A stretch of DNA of 64,000 nucleotides, from assembly GCA_963677085.2 (NCBI GenBank), contig CAXXFH010000004.1:2294001-2358000 (forward strand), in the 5' to 3' direction. A program made the position numbers and the translations under genes. Shown piece after piece: positions 9,402 to 18,001 of the stretch. Below the pieces are notes generated by a model. That model saw nothing but the letters and a program-made list of their open reading frames with translations, was not told the DNA's origin and ran no database searches. Source of the stretch: G963677085 sp963677085. GTDB lineage: Bacteria > Planctomycetota > Planctomycetia > Pirellulales > Thermoguttaceae. Each line of letters starts with the position of its first letter. Within the stretch, counting starts at the first letter, position 1.

Positions 9402-9567
9402 CCACCGCGGGAACAAATCTGACGCCTCGTGCGGTGTCCCTGTCAGAGCGCCGTCGGCGAGGCAACCGCACCAAACGCCCTGACACTTGAATTATAGTTC
9501 ACAACAACCGCCAGTGAAGGCTGTGGACAGTTTTTTTTCGGGAAATCTGCCGACCTTCCGTCCATGT

Positions 9568-9650
9568 GGCACGGGGGCCATGCCCACAAAGAGAGTGGGC
9601 ATGTTCTTCGGGATTTCGGCATGCTCACGCAAGCGTGAGAATGGCACCCC
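9568..9650. repeat. Hairpin repeats family I
   Basis: Two adjacent palindromes of the ATGCCCAC...GTGGGCATG / GGCATGCTCACGCAAGCGTGAG type. Related units occur at 46800-46828 and 55594-55664. Confidence 0.6.
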
Positions 9651-9702
9651 GACCCGAATATCTAAAAGTGACGAAGCCTTAGGCCCGTTGGCGGAAAACG
9701 AG

Positions 9703-10008
9703 TTACGACGTTTCGGCTGCGTCCGGCCGTATGGCGTTGCAGACAACCTGCCCGCGGCGAAGGTCGCCTTCGTAGCACACGCTTACCGGCACGGCCACAA
9801 CCCATAGCCGCTGTGGGCGGCCCATCGCCCGGCGGTTGAACGCCTCGATATAGGCAACCGCCTCGGCCATCTCCCACACGCTTGGCTTGGCCAGTTCTAC
9901 CGCGTGTGCGCGGGGCGGCACGTCACATGGCCCATCGGGCACCCAATCCTTGTAGCGCGTGATCCAGAGGCGAAATCGTGTGGATCCTGGCGAGTTGCTC
10001 ATTGCCAT
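9703..10008 (-). CDS. Hypothetical small protein
   Basis: About 101 aa, unrecognised, but protein-like in composition: a segment VWEMAEAVAYIEAFNRR followed by a strand-rich RLWVVAVPVSVCYEGDL part recalls small conserved planctomycete proteins. The start is uncertain. The open frame runs upstream into the insertion sequence, whose left end is only ~35 bp away, so ATG 10008 (or 10002) is used. The gene may therefore have lost its native promoter to the insertion. It is followed by the terminator at 9359-9401. Confidence 0.5.
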   Translation of the reverse strand: MAMSNSPGSTRFRLWITRYKDWVPDGPCDVPPRAHAVELAKPSVWEMAEAVAYIEAFNRRAMGRPQRLWVVAVPVSVCYEGDLRRGQVVCNAIRPDAAETS

Positions 10009-10041
10009 CTCGATGAAATCGTAAACCAGCCTGCCGGCCAG

Positions 10042-11315
10042 GAGAAATGCAAAGTCTATTTTGCCAACCAAGGGGTGGGCTGGGTCGTAGAAACGGAAGG
10101 CCGTGGCGGAGTTGCGGCGGGAGTTTCCTACGTTTCAAGGAGGGCCGTATCGTGGTCGCATCGTCGTTGAGTCAGTTGGAGGCGGTATTCTCAAAGGTTT
10201 CGGATCCACGCGACCCCAGGGGGGTGAGGCATCCGTTCTCCGGCATCGTTTCCTTGGTGTTTCTCGGCTTGTTGGGGCGGATTACCGAGATGGCCGTGGT
10301 GGTACGTTGGGCGAATGCGAATTGGGAGGAACTCAAGGAACCACGGGGATTTACACGCGACAAATCCCCGTGCGGCTCGACCATTTCCAGGGCATTGGCC
10401 GGGCTCAGTCTGGACGAGTTTCGCGAGGCGTTCGCCCTATGGCTGAACACGGCCCTGGCCGATCAGGAGGGCCGTTGGGCTGCGGCGGTCGACGGCAAGA
10501 TGTGTCGCCAAGGACTTGGCGCCGATGGCTCGCCCGTGCAGATGCTCAATGTTTTCCTGCAACGGGTCAAGTTGACGCTGGACCAATGGTCGATCGGCGG
10601 CGACAAAACCAACGAGCCTGGGAGTCTCAAAGTGCATCTGGCTGAGTTGCTCGAGGCCTATCCTGCCCTGCAACTGCTCACCGGCGATGCGATCTACGCC
10701 CAGCGGCCGTTGCTCGAACTTCTCCAAGCCCACGGCTGCGACTACCTGTTCCAAGTCAAGGCGAACCAGCCCGACATGCTGGACGCCTTGGAAACCTGCT
10801 TTTTCCAGGAGACGGCCACCGAGCCGGCCCATGAAGTCATCGAAAAAAGGGGCTGAATCGGGAAACGCGTAGGCTTTGGATCAACCTCGACGACGCCGAG
10901 CATATCCGCGAGCATCTGAACGTTCCCGGCTGCCGGATCGGCATTCGGGTTGATCGCTTAGTGCGCTCGGCGGAGGGCACGCTCCTTTCCTGCGAAAGCC
11001 GGTACTTCATCACCAGTCTGGAGCCCGATTCGGTCACGCCGCGTGAACTCCAGGCCACCATTCGTGACCACTGGCAGGTGGAAAACTGCCTTCATTTCGT
11101 CAAGGACCGCTGGTGGGACGAAGATCGCCACTACACCAAGCGGCCCGGTCTGGCCGAGGCGTTCGCTTCGCTGACCAACGCCGCTCTGGCCGTCCTCCGC
11201 CTGATCCACCCTCCAGGCGAACCCCTTCGGGCAACCGCCGAACGAATCCAATGGCGGCCCCGCTCCACCCTCTCCCGCCTCGGATTCAACCCGCCCAGGT
11301 GACTTTGCATTTCTC
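10042..11315 (+). mobile_element. ISAs1-family insertion sequence
   Basis: About 1.27 kb bounded by a 15-bp perfect inverted repeat: GAGAAATGCAAAGTC at 10042-10056 and its complement at 11301-11315. The 9-mer GCCTGCCGG lies outside both ends (10029-10037, 11316-11324). On the right it abuts the repeat; on the left four bases (CCAG) intervene. It is a possible target duplication, or the true ends are a few bases further out. The right repeat overlaps the transposase stop codon. The transposase is frameshifted, so the copy is probably inactive unless it uses frameshifting. Confidence 0.85.
10152..11302 (+). pseudogene. ISAs1-type transposase, -1 frameshift
   Basis: DDE transposase of the ISAs1/H-repeat type. 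The first frame runs from GTG 10152 (AAGGAGGG at 10137-10144) to a stop at 10854-10856 and contains the N-terminal DDE_Tnp_1-associated part (FSKVSDPRDPRGVRHP), the first Asp in WAAAVDGKMCR and the second in LTGDAIYAQ, ending VIEKRG. The rest (LNRETRRLWINLDD ... IRDHWQVENCLHFVKDRWWDED, with the catalytic Glu) continues in the -1 frame to 11302. The switch falls at an A6G4 run (10843-10852). This may be a simple single-base loss or a slippage site. All three catalytic acids are otherwise retained. Confidence 0.82.
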
Positions 11316-11333
11316 GCCTGCCGGATTGCCCAC

Positions 11334-11362
11334 TTGACAATCGTCCCAATCGCTAGTATACA
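11334..11362 (+). promoter_or_regulatory. Sigma-70 type promoter for the XRE regulator
   Basis: TTGACA at 11334-11339, a 17-bp spacer and TATACA at 11357-11362. This is almost consensus and directs transcription towards the regulator starting at 11431. It begins 19 bp outside the right end of the insertion sequence. Confidence 0.75.
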
Positions 11363-11430
11363 TGCGTCCATGTTTTCGTCAGGGGGTGGTAATACGATTC
11401 TGGTTGGCAGCGAAAGCCGCCTATGAAGCC

Positions 11431-11919
11431 ATGCAAAACCATGTGGGCGCCAACCTGATGCGGCTGATGGCTGCCGCCAACTTGTCGATTTACCAGGTGG
11501 CCAAGCAGACGAATCTCGACCTGCGCACCATCCGCAGTATCCTCAACGGCCGTAATCGGCCACAGACGCGGTCACTGCACCGTCTGGCGGCTGGGCTGGG
11601 CGTGTCGGTCGACGAACTGTTTGTCGATCCTGCCCGGTTGCTCCACCGTTGCTTCGATCGTCAGACGAATCCCGTGGTCGACGAAGTTGTTCAGCAGCAC
11701 GGTCACCTGTTCGACCACTGGACCGAAGCCGATTTCGACGAACTGCACAGCCGCATGGGCACCGGCGGAGCGCTTACCCGCGAGGGCACGCTGGCCGTTG
11801 TGGAAGCCATGAACCGCAAACGCGAGTTGCACGACCAACTCGACCTGTTGCTCGAGACGGGCCACGCCGAAATCATCGCGGCCATCATCACGGCGATGTA
11901 CGAGAAGGTCGTGGTTTGA
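11431..11919 (+). CDS. XRE-family HTH transcriptional regulator
   Basis: A 162-aa DNA-binding protein. A helix-turn-helix covers about residues 6-60: LMRLMAAANLSIYQVAKQ (helices 1-2), LDLRTIRSILNGRNRPQ (recognition helix region) and a closing SLHRLAAGLGVSVDELF, typical of Cro/CI-type regulators. The C-terminal 90 residues are helical with the unusual run HLFDHWTEADFDELHSRMG, unassigned and perhaps for dimerisation. ATG 11431 lies 69 bp inside the longest open frame and is 69 bp after the promoter -10, leaving room for a leader. Targets are unknown; a divergent small gene was probably its neighbour before the insertion sequence entered. Confidence 0.85.
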   Translation: MQNHVGANLMRLMAAANLSIYQVAKQTNLDLRTIRSILNGRNRPQTRSLHRLAAGLGVSVDELFVDPARLLHRCFDRQTNPVVDEVVQQHGHLFDHWTEADFDELHSRMGTGGALTREGTLAVVEAMNRKRELHDQLDLLLETGHAEIIAAIITAMYEKVVV

Positions 11920-11951
11920 ATGATAGGCTAGAGAGTGAAATGGAAAGCTGC

Positions 11952-11990
11952 GGGTGCCACTGGCTGCTTGTCAGCCAGTGTGGAGCAAAG
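11952..11990. repeat. Hairpin repeat family H
   Basis: GTGCCACTGGCTGCTTGTCAGCCAGTG, a palindromic unit also found at 42632-42690 and 48533-48605. Confidence 0.6.
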
Positions 11991-12097
11991 GCATGCAAGC
12001 CACCCGTATCAACCGCGCGGATTGTGGTGTCTGGCGCGACCCGCGGTCGCGGCTTTTTGCCGCGCAGAAAACAACTCACTCCACGAAACCCTCGTCC

Positions 12098-12970
12098 CTA
12101 GTCCCTCGCCCCTTCCACCCCAGCCTGCACATCGGCCAGTGCTCGGAGGATCGTCGTCACGATTTGTTGTGTGTCGAACTGCACGGCTGCGGCGGCTGCC
12201 ACCTGTTGCCGGTCGATGCTCCAGCATCGCTCGACCGCTTCGAGGCACCACGCCGGCCGCAGCTTCGGCAACAACACGCCCGTTTGGCCGTGCCGCACGA
12301 ACGGTGCTCCGGTGGGCAGTCCGACGGTCGGGCAGCCGCTCAGTAGGATTTCGGCCAAGGCCAGCGGTCCCCGGTCGTCGGTCGAAAGATACAGGCCGGC
12401 GCGCGAGCGTCGGGCAAGCTCGAAGAGTTCGCTACGGCGAAACCGTCCGTAGGCCAACACGCGAGCACGGCCCAAACGGTTGCGAAGTCGCTCGAAAAGT
12501 CCCGTTGGATGCTTGCCCTTCACGTAGACGAGCGTATCGTACTCGGCTGCCAACGGCCCACCCGGCTTTGGCTCGATCGGGTAGGGCCACAGCACCACCG
12601 GCGCCCGATTTCGCGGCCCTCGATACCGTTCGATCAATTCTCGGTACCAGCGCGATTCGGTAAACATCAGCCGGCAACTGGCTGCGTCGCAGATCGTCCG
12701 TTCGTCGGGCACTTGGCATGGGCGACGGCTGTCGGCAAACAGGATGTTGGGTCCCACGACAAACGGCCGCCGCCCATTCGCCCATTGGGCCGCACGTCGG
12801 GCATCGCGCCAACACCAAAACCAAGGGATTTCGCCCGGGCCGAGCGCGCCGCCGATCTTCAGCCAGCCCGGTGCCCGGCCGCGTAGTTCTCGCTGCAAAG
12901 CGTATTGGCCGTTGGTCGGCCCGCAGCGGCCGGGCTCGTTCACTTCGCGTAACAAACGGACAATGGACAT
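12098..12970 (-). CDS. Glycosyltransferase, GT4-like
   Basis: A 290-aa GT-B fold sugar transferase by pattern. The C-terminal half has the family hallmark: a strand (DTLVYVKGKH), then RSRAGLYLSTDDRGPLALAEILLSGCPTVGLPTGAPFVRHGQTGVLL, in which the acidic residue and E of LAEILLSGCP bind the nucleotide sugar. The N-terminal acceptor domain is short. It is third in a row of three minus-strand glycosyltransferases (13728-14774, 13018-13731, this gene) that end the phage-like gene block. Such genes in phages modify surface polysaccharide or virion proteins, but a chromosomal polysaccharide role is equally possible. Confidence 0.8.
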   Translation of the reverse strand: MSIVRLLREVNEPGRCGPTNGQYALQRELRGRAPGWLKIGGALGPGEIPWFWCWRDARRAAQWANGRRPFVVGPNILFADSRRPCQVPDERTICDAASCRLMFTESRWYRELIERYRGPRNRAPVVLWPYPIEPKPGGPLAAEYDTLVYVKGKHPTGLFERLRNRLGRARVLAYGRFRRSELFELARRSRAGLYLSTDDRGPLALAEILLSGCPTVGLPTGAPFVRHGQTGVLLPKLRPAWCLEAVERCWSIDRQQVAAAAAVQFDTQQIVTTILRALADVQAGVEGARD

Positions 12971-13017
12971 AGGGAGGGGAAGTTGGGAGTAAGGAGTTGG
13001 GAGACGGGGGGTGGACT

Positions 13018-13731
13018 TCAGAACACGCGAGGACGGATCATGGGGAGAATCCGCGGTTGCGCCAAGTCAACGTGCGGTGGATCGGTCACCTGAAGCGGGG
13101 CCCTTACTGCGTCGGCCGTGCCCAAGCGTTCGTAGCCGTCGGCTCCCATGCCCGACAGGTGCCAACCGCCGTTTTGCCAGCAATACACGTAAAACGGTTT
13201 GGTGTTTGGCCCCAGCGGGTCGAATTGGCGGATTCTTGCTTGTTCGAAGCGTTGTGCAAGTGCCTGGTCCTCGCCGTTGTTGATCGACGGATAACCGCCG
13301 ACGCGCCGAAATGCCTCGCGCCGATAGGCCCAACCGCCATGGAACAATCCGCCCGTTCGATGTTGCTGAAGGTGCCCATCAGGGCGTGGATGCAGCACGA
13401 GCGACGGTCGCGACCAGTCGGCCTCATTCAATGCCGCGACCGATGCCTGCAAGGCCCAGGGTAGATACAGATCGTCGTCGTCCCAGACAGCCAACGCTTC
13501 GACATCGTCAGAAACCATGGCGGCGGCCGCGTTGCGTTTCTCGCCCAGGCTGGCAAACCGTTCGCGTGCGGAGACGAGCCGCCAACGGTTGCCCTGCTGC
13601 GTGTCGTATTGGCCGGCATCGTCGAGCACGAGCAACTCCCGATCGGCGTAAGTCTGACGCTCGAAACAGCGGATCATCCATCCAAGCTGCTTGGGTCGCC
13701 GAAACGTGCAACAGACGGCCGCGATTTTCAT
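13018..13731 (-). CDS. Glycosyltransferase, GT2-like
   Basis: A 237-aa GT-A fold transferase. N-terminal MKIAAVCCTFRRPKQLGWMI and LLVLDDAGQY match the nucleotide-binding start of family 2. The metal-binding D-x-D motif is in LAVWDDDDLYLPWAL near residue 83. The W-rich GGWAYRREAFRRVGGYPSINNGEDQALAQRF segment near 125-157 carries the acidic residues expected near the catalytic base. It overlaps the upstream transferase by 4 bp (ATGA), so the two are translationally coupled. The acceptor is unknown. Confidence 0.85.
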   Translation of the reverse strand: MKIAAVCCTFRRPKQLGWMIRCFERQTYADRELLVLDDAGQYDTQQGNRWRLVSARERFASLGEKRNAAAAMVSDDVEALAVWDDDDLYLPWALQASVAALNEADWSRPSLVLHPRPDGHLQQHRTGGLFHGGWAYRREAFRRVGGYPSINNGEDQALAQRFEQARIRQFDPLGPNTKPFYVYCWQNGGWHLSGMGADGYERLGTADAVRAPLQVTDPPHVDLAQPRILPMIRPRVF

Positions 13732-14774
13732 AGAGGTTGTTTCTCCAACTCATCGAGCAGTTCCCGCCAGGCCGTGGCGATCGTGTCGCGTGGGGCCAGT
13801 TCTTCTTCGGCCGCACGTCGGGCTTGGTAGGCCATTTGTTGACGATGGGTTTCGTCGTAGGCTAACCGCGCGGCGTAGTAGGCAAACTCCTCATCGTTGT
13901 CGCACAGGTAGCCCGTCTGGCCGTGGCGGATCATCTCGCGCCAACCGCCGCGGTTTTCAGCGATCACAGGCACGCCGGCCGCCATTGCTTCGAGCCCCAC
14001 GCGAGGCCAGTTTTCGACGGCTGTTCCACCCGTGTGGACCAGGGCATGCAGCGTGGCCAACACCTCGGCCGTCGGCCGGTTGCCCGGCGGCAGGCACTCG
14101 GCCCAATGGGGTGGCGGTCCGAGTTGGGCCTCAACCTCGTCGGCCCAGCCCAACACGGTCGCCCGGACGGGATGAGGAATCCGCTCGTAAATCTTCCACG
14201 TGCGCGGCGAGAACTTGTCGGCTTTCGCCCGGGAGATGCGGCCCACATGAAACGCCTCGCCCTCGCGATGCTCCCTGGGAGTGAACGGAAATTCTTCTAA
14301 GTCGAATGCCCCACGGATGATTCGTCCCTGTGTGTCCTGGTAACCATAATGTCGCAACTGCGGCACGAGCTGATCGTGTTGGTGACGGCTTTGGAACACA
14401 TAGCGATCGAATGTGCCGTGCAAACGGTAGTGCAGTCGTTCGGCCGAGAACAGCCAGTTCATGCAACCCAGCCAAACGATGCGACAGCCAAGTTGGCGGA
14501 ATCGGTCGGCGACGATCAGAAACCGGCTGTTGCACATCGACACCACCACGCTGCCGGCCAGGTTGGGTACTTGCGACAGACGGTCGGGATGGCTTTCGAT
14601 CGTGCGGCAGCCGCTCGCGTCGAGCCGCTTGCGCCACGGTGGGTCGGCTTGCCAAGTGGGAATCAGCGTTACATCAAGACCCATGCGCCGCCACAGCCTC
14701 ACGGTGTGCCACAATTCGGTATTGGCCCCGCCGACGTCGCTGGGGTAACCGCAGATGAAGAGGCGAGAGGGCAT
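13728..14774 (-). CDS. Glycosyltransferase, GT4 family
   Basis: A 348-aa GT-B transferase. It opens with LFICGYPSDVGGANTELWHTV (a glycine-rich acceptor-side loop) and has the family C-terminus GLEAMAAGVPVIAENRGGWREMIRHGQTGYLCDNDEEFA at about residues 258-296, with the retaining-type E-x7-E spacing. First of three consecutive transferases on the minus strand, 222 bp after the last structural-type gene of the capsid module. The gap holds hairpin repeats of families G and C. The nucleotide sugar is unknown. Confidence 0.87.
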   Translation of the reverse strand: MPSRLFICGYPSDVGGANTELWHTVRLWRRMGLDVTLIPTWQADPPWRKRLDASGCRTIESHPDRLSQVPNLAGSVVVSMCNSRFLIVADRFRQLGCRIVWLGCMNWLFSAERLHYRLHGTFDRYVFQSRHQHDQLVPQLRHYGYQDTQGRIIRGAFDLEEFPFTPREHREGEAFHVGRISRAKADKFSPRTWKIYERIPHPVRATVLGWADEVEAQLGPPPHWAECLPPGNRPTAEVLATLHALVHTGGTAVENWPRVGLEAMAAGVPVIAENRGGWREMIRHGQTGYLCDNDEEFAYYAARLAYDETHRQQMAYQARRAAEEELAPRDTIATAWRELLDELEKQPL

Positions 14775-14842
14775 TGCGAGTTTTTAGCGGCCAGTGTTCA
14801 GTGGACAATGGGTAGTGGACGGAGAGTAGATGCCAGTGGTGG

Positions 14843-14878
14843 CGTCCAAGCCCACCGGTTGCAGCCGGTGGGACTTTG
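14843..14878. repeat. Hairpin repeat family G
   Basis: CCCACCGGTTGCAGCCGGTGGG palindrome, also at 21582-21620 and 25990-26035; all three lie inside the capsid-module region. Confidence 0.6.
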
Positions 14879-14923
14879 CCACTGGTTCTCAGAGAGTGGC
14901 ACATTGAATTATCAACGCTGCCG

Positions 14924-14965
14924 CCCTCACCCCCGGCCCCTCTCCCACAGGGAGAGGGGAGACGC
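14924..14965. repeat. Hairpin repeat family C (single unit)
   Basis: CCCTCACCCCCGGCCCCTC ... GGGAGAGGGGA palindrome between the glycosyltransferases and the capsid-module gene at 14996. Confidence 0.6.
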
Positions 14966-14995
14966 TGGGGTTTTCCCCTTTTCGGCTGTCGACTG

Positions 14996-15850
14996 TCACA
15001 GTGTCTCGGGCAAAAACAGTTGAGCGAAGTCGCTTTGGCGGTACAGACGCTGGCCGGCCGTGTCGACCAATTCGTCCCAGCCGGCCGTTTCGACCGGTTG
15101 GCTGCGGAAGGCGTGGTTGAAACCCACGATCTCGCCCGAGCCAGTCTTTACGGCCTTTTCGCGAAACACATAGTCGATCCGCCAGCCCTGTTGGGTTTGT
15201 TCGAGTTCGTCGATTCGGAAGAACTCTTGCTCGGCGGTAGCCCCGTCGAAGAGCGTCGTGGTGGCCGTCGCCCCAAGGAAGGTCGACGCGTTGACCGTGC
15301 CCACGCATTGGCGGATGGCCGTCCACGGTGGCGCGGCCGCGCGGTGCCAGGTGAGGCGATGTTTGACGATCGGCACGCGGACCGTGGGCACATCGTCGGC
15401 CGCCACCGCAGTGCTCGCCGCCTCGCTCCACGACAGCCCACTGGCCGCCGGCGTAACGTACTCGCTGCCCACTTCCTGCCGGTAGGTCAACACGGTGCCC
15501 GGCTCGGTGGCCGGTGCGTCGGCCAGGTCGAGCGGCGAGAGCAATTCGTAGCGAACCGTGAGCTTAGCGAAGCTTTCGTAGCGGTTCAGCCCTTCGGTAA
15601 GGCTGTCGAGGGTTTGCGCGATCAGGTCGTCGGTAAACGGTTCGCAGCGCACCCGCATGGCCACGGCACACGCATGCCCGGGATACGACGCGCCACGACT
15701 TCCGCCAAACAGGTAGCCGTCGCCCAACAGTTGTTCAACCACCTGGTGACGCTCGTCCCACGCACAAAGCAAACGCCGCGTAGCCGTAAGTCCGTCGGGG
15801 CCGTACTCCTCGATCGGAGAACCGGCGAGTTCTTTGAAAGCCAAAGACAT
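14996..15850 (-). CDS. Capsid-module protein, unknown function
   Basis: A 284-aa protein that I do not recognise. Composition is virion-like: many short strands, few charged helices, a central LTVRYELLSPLDLADAP stretch and a strand-rich C-terminal third with a QQGWRIDYVFREKAV motif. It is the last structural-type gene before the glycosyltransferases and lies 54 bp downstream of the 171-aa protein gene. Its place after the connector-like genes is where a tail or host-binding component would be expected, but there is no similarity that I can point to. ATG 15850 starts MSLAFKELAG. Confidence 0.55.
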   Translation of the reverse strand: MSLAFKELAGSPIEEYGPDGLTATRRLLCAWDERHQVVEQLLGDGYLFGGSRGASYPGHACAVAMRVRCEPFTDDLIAQTLDSLTEGLNRYESFAKLTVRYELLSPLDLADAPATEPGTVLTYRQEVGSEYVTPAASGLSWSEAASTAVAADDVPTVRVPIVKHRLTWHRAAAPPWTAIRQCVGTVNASTFLGATATTTLFDGATAEQEFFRIDELEQTQQGWRIDYVFREKAVKTGSGEIVGFNHAFRSQPVETAGWDELVDTAGQRLYRQSDFAQLFLPETL

Positions 15851-15904
15851 GAGGGATTTCTGATGTTTGATTTGGGATTTTTGATTTGGGGGACGGACGA
15901 CAGC

Positions 15905-16420
15905 TTACACGCCGGAACTGGAGCTTTCGGCCGACGTGGTGCCGACGACCGCGATGCTGTAGGTCGCGTCGCCGCCGGAGGCGGTCAGTTTGAGGTTGCG
16001 ACTCCCTGCGTCGACCACCCAACCTTGCTGGCGGTTGCTAAGCAACAACACGCTGTCGGCCGGAACGACCACCTGATCGCCGGCGGCGCCGAACGGTTCA
16101 AACCATTCGTCGCTGGCGGCGTTGCCCAGCAGCAATTGTCCGCCGTCGGTCGTGTGGTTGATGACCAATAAGGCCTTCACCCTCATGAGCGTCGTGATTG
16201 TGGCGGCGCCGAGGATACTTCGGCCAAGGGCCGTCAGGTCGTAGGTCGTCGCCGCGCCGATAAGCAGTTCCTGCTCTTCGAGAAACCAGGCGGCTTCGGC
16301 TTGGTTGACGTCGTTACCGTCGAGCATTTGTCGGGCGTAGGCGAGCCGGCTACTGTCGGTCACGCTTCCTTCGCTCCAACTCCACCCCATCGACGCACGC
16401 AACTCGGCTTTGAAGCTCAT
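15905..16420 (-). CDS. Putative virion beta-sandwich protein
   Basis: A 171-aa protein. The N-terminal half is helical; the C-terminal half is a run of strands (LMRVKALLVINHTTDGGQLLLG, DQVVVPADSVLLLSN, GWVVDAGSRNLKLTASGGDATYSIAVVGT) that resembles small phage surface or tube proteins. It ends in SSSSGV, a serine/glycine tail like that of the major capsid protein (SLSGSGV). It follows the preceding gene by 1 bp, so they are co-transcribed. The virion role is inferred from position and fold pattern only. Confidence 0.5.
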   Translation of the reverse strand: MSFKAELRASMGWSWSEGSVTDSSRLAYARQMLDGNDVNQAEAAWFLEEQELLIGAATTYDLTALGRSILGAATITTLMRVKALLVINHTTDGGQLLLGNAASDEWFEPFGAAGDQVVVPADSVLLLSNRQQGWVVDAGSRNLKLTASGGDATYSIAVVGTTSAESSSSGV

Positions 16421-16421
16421 C

Positions 16422-16823
16422 TCAACATCCTTCCGCTAAATAGACAGTACAGGCGAAGTCGACGACGAACTTCCACACGCGGTCGTTCACCGACTCGGCC
16501 GAATCGTTGGTTCGCTGCATGTTGAGCACCCGATCGGCACCGGCCAGCGCGAAGCGGTTGTCGTCGAAGGTGCATTTGATCTGGCCGACGACCTCGTGGC
16601 CCTCGTCGTAGTTGTGGTGGTAAAGCTCCATCCGCAGGTCGACCGTATCGACGGCCGAACCATCGTGGTGCCGCGAAATCGGGCGATCCGCGCGCTTGGT
16701 AATTACCACGTAGGGTGGCGTCGGATCGAACGCCATGGCCGTAAACACTCGAGCCGACGGCATGCAACCTTCTAGACCGGCCGACTCGGCCCAACGTCGA
16801 TGGACAACTTGTGCAAGGTTCAT
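16422..16823 (-). CDS. Putative connector / tail-completion protein (gp17-like)
   Basis: A 133-aa protein starting MNLAQVVHRRWAESAGLEG. The TPPYVVITKRADRPI segment followed by a strand-rich VDTVDLRMELYHHNYDEGH part recalls DUF3168-type proteins that close the head-to-tail connector of long-tailed phages. If right, the particle would keep a tail-joining interface although no tail gene is visible. The assignment is tentative. The gene lies between the 230-aa adaptor-like gene and the 171-aa protein gene. Confidence 0.5.
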   Translation of the reverse strand: MNLAQVVHRRWAESAGLEGCMPSARVFTAMAFDPTPPYVVITKRADRPISRHHDGSAVDTVDLRMELYHHNYDEGHEVVGQIKCTFDDNRFALAGADRVLNMQRTNDSAESVNDRVWKFVVDFACTVYLAEGC

Positions 16824-16902
16824 GGTTGAGTTTCCAGTGAAAAGGTTTCAGTAGTCAGTGGATAGTGTGTTTGCGCGTCTCTTGAAGCCTGTGTCGAAAA
16901 CC

Positions 16903-17049
16903 TTCTCCCCTCTCCCCTTGGGGAGAGGGGCCGGGGGTGAGGGGACATTGCACAGCAACGGTTTTCCCCGAAATAACGTCCTTGCCGCTGCAAACCACCC
17001 TCACCCGGCGGCTTCGCCGCCACCCTCTCCCGCCGCGCGGGAGAGGGTA
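16903..17049. repeat. Composite repeat family C, copy 1
   Basis: Two hairpins joined by a ~50-bp linker: first CTCCCCTCTCCCC/GGGGAGAGGGG (16903-16945), then ACCCGGCGGCTTCGCCGCC with CCCTCTCCCGC/GCGGGAGAGGG (16998-17049). The linker carries GCAACGG...GCCGCTGCAA. The same unit recurs at 18254-18398, 39931-40073 and 54903-55051. Confidence 0.75.
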
Positions 17050-17059
17050 CGCTCCGCTC

Positions 17060-17752
17060 TCACCCCACCTTTTCCGCTTCCACCACGGCTACCTGATCAA
17101 TCCGTTCGTGGCCGGTCGACTGGAGTATCTGATAGATGGCCCCGTCGGTCCCTTCGATACGATGGGTGTGGTCGAGCGTGAGGTCTTCGGCAAGGAAGAT
17201 GCGATAGCGGCGCGTCGTTCCGACCACGTCGTGTTCGGCGACGGTCTTGTTTTCGACCGGCTGAATCTTCGCCCGAACTGCCGTACGCCAGCGCTGCCAG
17301 ATTCGCACGACGGCGCCGCATTCGCCCTTGGTGTCGACGACTTTCAGCACGTTGATCGAGTTGTCCAACTCGTCGGCAATCGTCGAATAACGACACGTGC
17401 AGCACCAACGCGTGTTGAGCGTAACGCTCTTCGTGTCGAGGATCGTCCAACTACGGCCCACGGCGTCGAGAATGCGGTCGCCTACGCAAGGTGGCTCGTC
17501 GAGCTGATTGGCCGGCAGGTGCCAGACGACGTCGTAGGCCAGATGGCGTCCGTCGGTCGGTTCCTGGCGTCGGCGTTCGCGTCGAGAACTTACGATGGGC
17601 TCGCCGATCGTCATTTCGGCCCGCAACGCGTGGGTGACGATAATACGTGCCACGGTGCCGTTGTGCAGTGGTGTGACGCGTCGCTCAAGGGTGACCGTTT
17701 CTGTGGCGTCGACCGTCGCGAGGTCGGCCGCGGGGTTGAAGTCGAGTGTCAT
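17060..17752 (-). CDS. Putative head-tail adaptor protein
   Basis: A 230-aa protein in the place where head-completion proteins lie, between the capsid and connector genes. The central CVGDRILDAVGRSWTILDTKSV motif (a GDRI...G..W pattern) is frequent in head-tail joining proteins. The N-terminus (TLDFNPAADLATVDATETVTL) and C-terminus are strand-rich. Function is inferred from position and this motif. ATG 17752 was used. Confidence 0.55.
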   Translation of the reverse strand: MTLDFNPAADLATVDATETVTLERRVTPLHNGTVARIIVTHALRAEMTIGEPIVSSRRERRRQEPTDGRHLAYDVVWHLPANQLDEPPCVGDRILDAVGRSWTILDTKSVTLNTRWCCTCRYSTIADELDNSINVLKVVDTKGECGAVVRIWQRWRTAVRAKIQPVENKTVAEHDVVGTTRRYRIFLAEDLTLDHTHRIEGTDGAIYQILQSTGHERIDQVAVVEAEKVG

Positions 17753-17796
17753 GACATGGGAGTCCTGGGATTATGTACTCTAGGCGTGTGGTCAAC

Positions 17797-17920
17797 TCTC
17801 GTTACCCTCGTTCCCACGCTTTGCGTGGGGACGCCAGATCCGACGCTTTGCGTCGTGTGTTTGGCGAGATGATAGGTGATCGCCAAGGTGCGGACGCGAA
17901 GCGTCCGGCGGTGGGAACCA
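17797..17920. repeat. Hairpin repeats family E
   Basis: Several linked palindromes built from TTCCCACGCTTTGCGTGGG and GACGCTTTGCGTCGT. Related clusters lie at 27985-28015, 35224-35358 and 51394-51452. Confidence 0.65.
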
Positions 17921-18001
17921 GGAAGGTCGGAGTTTAGACACAAGGCAAAAACCCCTCACTCCCGGCCCCTCTCCCCACAGGGGAGAGGGAAGAAGTCGCT
18001 T

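Noticed and set aside
10029..11324. Firm target duplication of GCCTGCCGG around the insertion sequence
   Set aside because: The left copy is separated by four bases from the 15-bp inverted repeat, so the exact ends and duplication are not certain.
14889..15441. ORFs encoding Pro/Arg-rich peptides with PxPLSPxGEG-like motifs here and at other family C copies
   Set aside because: These are translations of the family C palindrome and of antisense frames, not genes.
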